From Ariolimax columbianus (lineage: Eukaryota > Mollusca > Gastropoda > Stylommatophora > Arionidae): a stretch of 64,000 nucleotides of DNA. This document shows positions 57,061 to 64,000 of the stretch, one piece after another. The stretch lies in assembly GCA_036924085.1 (NCBI GenBank), contig JAVGWX010000005.1:75550547-75614546 (forward strand), given 5' to 3'. Numbering within the stretch: the first letter of the stretch is position 1; each line of letters starts with the position of its first letter. The notes beneath the pieces are model-generated. The model was given only the letters and a program-made list of their open reading frames with translations. It had not been told where the DNA came from and did no database searches. A program made the translations under genes and the position numbers.

Positions 57061-57840
57061 TGTGAAATCTCTGCCTAGTCCTATCAATCAGAGTTGGGCC
57101 ATAAACTAGGAGATCCCGAGTGCATGCTGTGTATGTTAAACAACCATTGACCGTTGGACAAGGAAAATAGCAGTCTGTTAGATATTGTAGGGCAAACTAT
57201 CTGAAGGTAACAACATGCCTTTCAAATACGAGATAGCATGAAGGCCAAAAGGAGGAACCCTCCTCCCACCACTCCATCCTCCTTCCGTTATGCAAATCAC
57301 CTACTTGTTAGTACACCTTATACAAAAATAGGACATTTTCACCCCTAGTGGTAGAGGAGGAGCTAGTAAAAAAAAAGATTATTCTAGGGCGTTTATTATT
57401 CATTTTATTATGATCTTTTCCTGTGGTAGGAGACTCCTATAATTGAGATGGAACATAGTGGTAAGTCTTGAGCTCACTGCCTTGAAAATAAATCTCAGGA
57501 AACACGTCTACATATATTATATGTTGTTGAGGTTTCTAGCTATTTGAACTGAGTTGAGCTATCTCTTGATGTTCCTTTGGCAGCGAGTTGCAGTGCTCTT
57601 CTTGTTTTCTGAGGCGTACTTAAGGTGGTGGACCAAATGTCCCCCTGGCTGTATTGCAATACTAGGTTCTTCATTAGAGTCACAACTATGGTGATAACAG
57701 TGTCGATCAATATCATATTGGGAAGGTTGATGTAACAGTGTCTGTGTCTACGTCATGGGCATATTGTGTGGTCTAAGTTCGTCTGTTATGCTGACGTGAA
57801 GGGATCATTTTGTCAACGTGTTGTACCTGCCCGCTATTGA
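57061..57840. other. Unassigned sequence
   Basis: No gene or repeat recognised. Confidence 0.4.
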
Positions 57841-58510
57841 GGTGAGATCTTGGTCCGTGTGTTATAATCTGTCGTGAGGTGAGATCTTGGTCCGTGTGTT
57901 ATAATCTGTCGTGATGTGAGATCTTGGTCCGCATGTTATAATCTGTCGTGAGGTGAGATCTTGATCCGCATGTTATAATCTGTCGTGGTCGTGAGGTGAG
58001 AACTTGGTCGGTATGTTACAATATGTCGTGAGGTGGGATGTTGGTGCGTTTGTAACACCAGCCATGAGTTAAGGTCTTCGTCCGTATGTTATAATCTGTC
58101 GTGAGGTGAGATCTTGGTCCGCATGTCATAATCTGCCGTAAATTTATATCGTGGTCCGTATGTTATAATCTGTCGTGAATTAAGATCTTGGTCCGCATGT
58201 TAAGCCTGACGTGAGTTAAGGTCTTGGTCTGTATATTAAACCTGACGTGAGTTAAGGTCTTGGTCTGTATGTTAAGCCTGACGTGAGTTAAGGTGTTGGT
58301 TCGCATGTTAAACCTGACGAGAGTTAAGGTCTTCGTCCGTATGTTACACCAGATATGAGTTAAGGTATTGATCCTCATATTACACCTGACGTGAGGTAAG
58401 GTCTTGGCCTGTCCTCATATTACACCTGACGTGAGTTGAGGTTTTGGTCCGTATGATACACCTGACCTGAGGTAAGGTCTTGGTCCGTTTGTGACTTGAA
58501 GTAATGTCTC
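57840..58510. repeat. About 37 bp tandem repeat with two subfamilies
   Basis: The left half has GTGAGGTGAGATCTTGGTCC with TTATAATCTGTC; the right half has CGTGAGTTAAGGTCTTGGTC with GTTAAACCTGA. Both share the GTGAGNTNAGNTCTTGGTC core and a period near 37 bp. About 17-18 copies in all. Confidence 0.93.
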
Positions 58511-59120
58511 ATTCATTATGTGTCTTCTGCTTCTGACACGAAATTATACATTACAGATCAATCGAAGGAACTAGATGCAATAATTCAAAACGTACAGGTA
58601 AATGGACTGAAATGCCAAAGATCACTAATACTATGATATTGACGTTTACAACAGAGACAAACGGACCAACGATCAACAGTTGTCTCATATCAGGTCTATG
58701 TTATCAGTGTCAAACAGGAACCCCGAACACAGCACCAGAATCAAAGATCACATCATGTCACAAGATTAGCAATTAATATCTTATTTGCGTTGCTGAGGTA
58801 GTGGGAGGGGGGGGGGGGGGGATAATTATTATTATCCTTTAAAAGATTCGGGAATAAAACAGCAGAAATATATATATATCTAAGAATCTTTACAATTCCG
58901 TGTGGAGCATAGGACTACAACAAACACGTGTCGAATAATCACGCATTGACGAGTTTATATATTATAATGTTTTTGTGTGGCTAAAAGAGTACATAATTGG
59001 GTAGTCAGCCCGAATCTCTCCTTCGTGAGTCGTCGCTTGCGGCTTGCGTGGCAGGTTACGGTCCTACTATTTATTGTTCCCTTGTCGGGCCCTAATTACA
59101 CTTGGGCAAGTGCATGCATG
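58511..59120. other. Unassigned sequence with a poly-G run
   Basis: A G-run lies at about 58804-58820. No gene recognised; the text about 58995-59100 reads like protein (NWVVSPNLSFVSRRLRLAW) but belongs to no family I know. Confidence 0.4.
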
Positions 59121-61750
59121 CAAAAGATGTATGTGTCTGTGCATGTATGTGTGTATGCGTGTATGTGTCTGTGCATGTGTGTATGAGTGAGTCAATGAGT
59201 GTGTGTATGAGTGGGTGAATGAGTGAGTGTATGAGTGAGTGTATCAGTGAGTGTATGAGTGAGTATTTGAGTGTGTGTAGGAGTGTGTGTAGGAGTGAGT
59301 GTATGAGTGTATGTAGGAGTTGGTGTATTAGTGTGTTTGAGTGGGTGGATGAGTGGGTGTATTTGGGTGTGTTAGAGTGTATGAGTTGCTGTATTAATGG
59401 GTGTATGAATAAGTGTATTAGTGTCTATGAGTGGGTGTATGAGTGGGTGTATTAGAGTGTATGAGTGGGTGTATTAGAGTGTATGAGTGGGTGTATGAGT
59501 GGGTGTATTAGAGTGTATGAATTGGTGTATAAGTGGAGGTATGAGTGGGGGTATTAGTGGGTGTAGGAGTGGGTGTGTTAGATTGTATGAGTGGGTGTAT
59601 TAGTGGGTGTATGAGTGGGTGTATTAGTGGGTGTATTAGTGAGTGTATGAGTGGGTGTATTAGAGTGTATGAGTGGGTGTATTAGAGCGTATATGAGTGG
59701 GTGTATTAGTGGGTGTATGAGTGGGTGTATTGGAGTGTATGAGTGGGTGTAATAGAGTGTATGAGTGGGTGTATTAGTGGGTGTATGAGTGGGTGTATTG
59801 GTGGGTGTATGCGTGGGTGTATGAGTGGGTGTATGAGTGGGTGTATTAGTGGGTGTATGAGTGGGTGTATTAGAGTGTATGAGTGGGTGTATTAGAGTGT
59901 ATGAGTGTGTGTATCAGTGGGTGTATTAGAGTGTACGAGTAGGTGTATTAGTGGGTGTATTAGAGTGTATCAGTGGGTGAATTAGTGGGTGTATGAGTGG
60001 GTGTATGAGTGGGTGTATGGGTGGGTGTATGAGTGGGTGTAAGAGTGGGTGTCAGTGGGTGTATGAGTGGGTTTGAGTGGGTGTATTAGTGGGTGTATCA
60101 GTGGGTGTCAGTGGGTGTATGAGTGGGTGTATTAGTGGGTGTCAGTGGGTGTATGAGTGGGTGTATGAGTGGGTGTCAGTGGGTGTATGAGTGGGTGTCA
60201 GTGGGTCTATGAGTGGGTATGAGTGGGTGTATTAGTGGGTGTATCAGTGGGTGTATGAGTGGGTGTATGAGTGGGTGTATTAGTGGGTGTATCAGTGGGT
60301 GTATTAGTGGGTGTATGAGTGGGTGTATCAGTGGGTGTATGAGTGGGTGTATGAGGGGGTGTATCAGTGGGTGTATGAGTGGGTGTATCAGTGGGTGTAT
60401 GAGTGGGTGTATCAGTGGGTGTATGAGTGGGTGTCAGTGGGTGTATGAGTGGGTATGAGTGGGTGTATTAGTGGGTGTATCAGTGGGTGTATTAGTGGGT
60501 GTATGAGTGGGTGTATGAGTGGGTGTATTAGAGTGTATGAGTGGGTGTATTAGAGTGTATGAGTGGGTGTATTAGTGGGTGTATCAGTGGGTGTATCAGT
60601 GGGTGTATCAGTGGGTGTATGAGTGTGTATGAGTGGGTGTATTAGTGGGTATGAGTGGGTGTATTAGTGGGTGTATCAGTGGGTGTATTAGTGGGTGTAT
60701 GAGTGGGTGTATGAGTGGGTATATGAGTGAGTGTATGAGTAGGTGTATAAGTGGGTGCATGAGTGTGTATGGGTGACTGTATCAGTGGGTGTATGAGTGG
60801 CTGTATGAGTGGGTGTATGAGTGGCTGTATGAGTGGCTGAATGAGTTGGTGTATTAGTGTGTATGAGTGGGTATGAGTGGGTGTATGAGTGAGTGTATGA
60901 GTAGGTGTATAAGTGGGTGTATGAGTGGGTATATTAGTGGCTGTATGAGTGGCTGTATGAGTTGGTGTATGAGTTGGTATATTAGTGGGTGTATGAGTGG
61001 GTGTATTAGTGGGTGTATGAGTGGGTATATGAGTGAGTGTATGAGTAGGTGTATAAGTGGGTGCATGAGTGTGTATGGGTGACTGTATCAGTGGGTGTAT
61101 GATTGGGTGTATTAGTGTGTATGAGTGGGTGTATGAGTGTGTATAATTGGGATTGTATGAGTTTGTGTAATATTGTGTGTATGAATGTGTATATGTGTAG
61201 GTGTTTGAGTGGCTGTATTCTGTAGTGTATGAGTGAGTGTATGAGTGTGTACGAGTGAGTGTATTTAAGGGTGTATGAGTGTGTTTATGAGTTGGTGTAT
61301 TCGGGGGTGTGTGTGGGTGTATGAGTGGGTGTATTTGGGAGTGTATGTGTGTGTTTGAGTGTGTGTATGAGTGGGTATATTTTGTTGTGTATGAGTGTGT
61401 GTATGAGTGTGTGTATCAGTGTGTATGAGTGAGTGCATTTGGAGGTGTATGAGTATGTGTATGAGTGTGTGTATGAGTGTGTGTACGAGAAGGTGTATTT
61501 GGGGTGTATTAGTGAGTATATGTGTGTGTGTACGAGTGGGTGCATTTGGGGGTGTATGAGTGTGTGAACGAGTGGGTGTGTGAGGGGTATACGAGTGGGT
61601 GTATGAGTGGGTGTATTTGGTGGTGTATGAGTGGTTGTTTGAGTGGGTACATTTGCGTGTATATGATGGGTGAATGAGTGGGTAAATGTGTGTGTGTGTG
61701 TGAGTGAGTGTATGAGTGTGTAGATGAGTGATTTTATGCGTTGGTGTAAG
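59120..61750. repeat. 12 bp GTGTATGAGTGG-type satellite, 2.6 kb
   Basis: Units are GTGTATGAGTGG, GTGTATTAGTGG and GTGTATCAGTGG, with shortened forms (GTCAGTGG) and GTATTAGAGT. The centre (59640-60720) is most regular; both edges decay into GTGTGT-like sequence. Blocks recur, for example about 60220-60470 against 60650-60720. Open frames ([12 protein letters not shown], or IHPLIH-like on minus) follow from the 12 bp period and are not genes. Confidence 0.97.
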
Positions 61751-62164
61751 AGAACAACTTGCTACTGTGTTACCAGAGGTAATGTAATGATAAAATTGTA
61801 GCCTGCAGGCAAGTGGAAAGCTCTGTCTAAGGAAAGATATTCATGGGCAGGCTACACCATCAGGTAGACACTATATAGCACATGAAAAAAAATAAAGGAA
61901 CTTTCTAAATCCCAAGGTAGAAGAGGTACCTTTAAGTTAAGTCAGTCCAATTATTAGTGTACTAATAATAATGATGATATAATCTTTTTAGATGTGAGCT
62001 GGCAAATGTCTCCCAGACAAAAACACACGTTCTCATTAATTGTTCAGGCAACGTCAAATCTCTTATACAGATTGTTGTCTTAGAGACATAACGATTGTGA
62101 AAGGGGTGGGATGGGGGTCTGGGGGGGGGGGGAAGGGTTATCTTTCGAGTATAACCGACAGTTA
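61751..62164. other. Unassigned sequence with a poly-G run
   Basis: A G-run with GGGGG blocks lies at about 62103-62133. No gene recognised. Confidence 0.4.
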
Positions 62165-62450
62165 TCACTAAAACAAGTCGGTCCAGTAACTCGTATAGCA
62201 TAGGCATCACTAAATCAAGTCAATTCAATAACTAATACAGAAAACACCACTAAATCAAGTCAGTCCAATAACTAATTTAGGAGAAACATCGCTAAATCAA
62301 GTCAGTCCAATAACTAAAATAGGAGAAACATCGCTAAATCAAATCAGTTCAAGAGCTAATATAGAAGACATCACTAAATCAAGTCAGTCCAAGAGCTAAT
62401 ATAGAAGACATCACTAAATCAAGTCAGTCCAAGAACTCATTTTACAGAAT
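62165..62450. repeat. 40-42 bp tandem repeat (same monomer as 54595-54735)
   Basis: Units contain ATCACTAAATCAAGTCAGTC and CAATAACTAAT or AAGAGCTAATATAGAAGAC, about seven copies. The monomer is clearly the one at 54595-54735. Confidence 0.93.
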
Positions 62451-62735
62451 CCTTTCTTTATATATTGCGCTCATTAGGTGGACAGCACACGTATCTTTTA
62501 TTAGTCGTTCCTCTTCTATTTTCTTAGGTGTAATGGTTCTTTAATTTATACTTCCATCGAGTGTACAGTCAAATAGGTGATTAGCTTGCTGGGTCCTTGT
62601 ATGATAAAGGAACCGCCTCCTTTTGATGTTCGTTCATGTTATTATTAGATGGAAATTTCGTCACTTTCTGAATTTTTGTCAGGGCAGCAGCTAGTTCTCT
62701 TCGAATCTCAACTGTTGAGGTCATTTTGACATCCG
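62451..62735. other. Unassigned sequence
   Basis: No gene or repeat recognised. Confidence 0.4.
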
Positions 62736-63375
62736 AGGTATGTAACAGCTGGCCCTCCCACAAAGTGGGATCTGGGTAAGTACGTATCATCTGCCTCAAG
62801 TGAGTTAGGGGTCTTAGACAGTATGTAACAGCTGGCCCTCCCACAAAGTGGGATCTGGGTAAGTACGTATCATCTGCCTCAAGTGAGTTAGGAGTCTTAG
62901 ACAGTATGTAACAGCTGGCCCTCCCACAAAGTGGGATCTGGGTAAGTATGTATCATCTGCCTCAAGTGAGTTAGGGGTCTTAGACAGTATGTAACAGCTG
63001 GCCCTCCCACAAAGTGGGATCTGGGTAAGTACGTATCATCTGCCTCAAGTGAGTTAGGAGTCTTAGACAGTATGTAACAGCTGGCCCTCCCACAAAGTGG
63101 GATCTGGGTAAGTACGTATCATCTGCCTCAAGTGAGTTAGGGGTCTTAGACAGTATGTAACAGCTGGCCCTGCCACAAAGTGTGATCTGGGTAAGTACGT
63201 ATCATCTGCCTCAAGTGAGTTAGGGGTCTTAGACAGTATGTAACAGTTGGCCCTACCACAAAGTGGGATATGGGTAAGTACGTATCATCTGCATCAAGTG
63301 AGTTAGGGGTCTTAGACAGTATGTAACAGCTGGCCCTGACGTGAACTGGGTCCCAGTTAGTATGCTGCACATGGT
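62736..63375. repeat. 83 bp tandem repeat, about 7.7 copies, with a hairpin per unit
   Basis: Units begin GTATGTAACAGCTGGCCCTC at 62738, 62821, 62904, 62987, 63070, 63153, 63236 and 63319, an exact 83 bp period. Each contains TCCCAC-AAA-GTGGGA, a 6 bp stem with a 3-base loop. Copies differ by only a few bases, alternating GGGGTC and GGAGTC in places. Confidence 0.96.
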
Positions 63376-64000
63376 CCTGAAAGTAGTCTTGGTCAAATGT
63401 TACACCAGACCTAACGATAGTCTTCTCATCACAGCTCCTTAAATGCTGTTGAATAGATAATGAAGATGATCACCACTCTCCCTTTTTTCCCAGGGCGCCC
63501 TTTACACTGTAGTTACGCCACTGAGTACCTAAGTAAAATACGCTAAAAGACAAAAAGGACACACACATAGTGCAGGGAGCTACACCAGCGATTAGAAAAC
63601 CGACCTTTCATATAAAAATCAAACGTCCTTAAAGAAATAATTGTTAGTTATCCCGCGAAACCACATTTTGATTTACAAAAATAGAAAATGTGATAAGCTG
63701 GTTTCGCTTTTATCAACTGCAGCGTAATGTATAGATATGTTACGGAGCAGGTACATAGTCTAGAATATTCCAGAAATATTCCATGTGATTTCCATCATCA
63801 ACATCATCACGTGTACGGCCAAGAGGCGCTAAGGTTCCTTTTACAAGATGATTTTGGATTAAAGGAAAGGTAAAGATTGAGTACTAAGTAAATCAAACAG
63901 GAATGCCAGAGGGAATCACTTATCATCTGGGGATCGGGAGGAGAAGTCGAAGCAGACAGTTATTCTACATCACCAGACTGTATGTCAAGGATAGCTTAAG
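63376..64000. other. Unassigned sequence
   Basis: No gene or repeat recognised to the window end. Confidence 0.4.

Noticed and set aside
60213..61082. [12 protein letters not shown] and IHPLIH-type proteins
   Set aside because: Translations of a 12 bp satellite on either strand.

Overview
The window looks like animal nuclear DNA, most likely from a mollusc and perhaps a gastropod. It is dominated by tandem repeats and decayed transposons. No bacterial-style operon, rRNA, intact tRNA gene, CRISPR array or complete host gene was found. The animal reading rests on non-LTR retrotransposons (LINEs) with RNase H and GRPR-type C-termini, mariner and hAT relics, tRNA-derived SINEs, abundant microsatellites, and intact open reading frames that occur only inside mobile elements. 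The mollusc assignment comes from the general look of the LINE and SINE families and is an inference.

Layout. 1-3880: an RNase H-bearing LINE (minus strand, 215 to about 3410) lies between two near-identical 214-225 bp direct repeats. Those repeats are pieces of an older LINE C-terminus that continues to about 3880. 4478-6800: a mariner-like element on the minus strand whose transposase frame has been inflated by three internal minisatellites. 7690-13240: a 5.5 kb G-run minisatellite with kilobase-scale higher-order duplication. 13.4-17.3 kb: small tandem arrays, one candidate host coding exon (14029-14127, minus) and unassigned sequence. 17.3-20.2 kb: GACA-type repeats interrupted by a SINE, then an almost pure hexanucleotide tract. 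20.2-31.1 kb: mostly unassigned, with a second mariner fragment and three LINE relics.

31.1-32.0 kb and 52.6-53.5 kb: two short, young, 5'-truncated copies of the first LINE, each with a perfect target-site duplication (TSD) and an intact RNase H frame. 33.6-35.6 kb: two related 25 bp arrays. 36.6-41.1 kb: A-rich 15 bp and 27 bp arrays with a 105 bp higher-order unit. 43-45 kb: a SINE and a young LINE with a pentanucleotide tail. 46-48.2 kb: a CT-rich array. 49.2-50.0 kb: a hAT/ZBED-like transposase relic. 53.9-54.6 kb: further LINE relics. 54.6-63.4 kb: many minisatellites (37-43 bp, 12 bp and 83 bp units).

The genes do not form a pathway. The window records repeated transposon insertion followed by local tandem amplification, and by my tally roughly two fifths of it is tandem repeat. 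The strongest observations are the mariner whose coding sequence seeded three separate minisatellites, the unusually long duplication flanking a LINE, the two LINE copies truncated at nearly the same point, and the higher-order repeats at 8.3-10.7 kb and 37.7-38.6 kb. I did not find a convincing new enzymatic or defence system.
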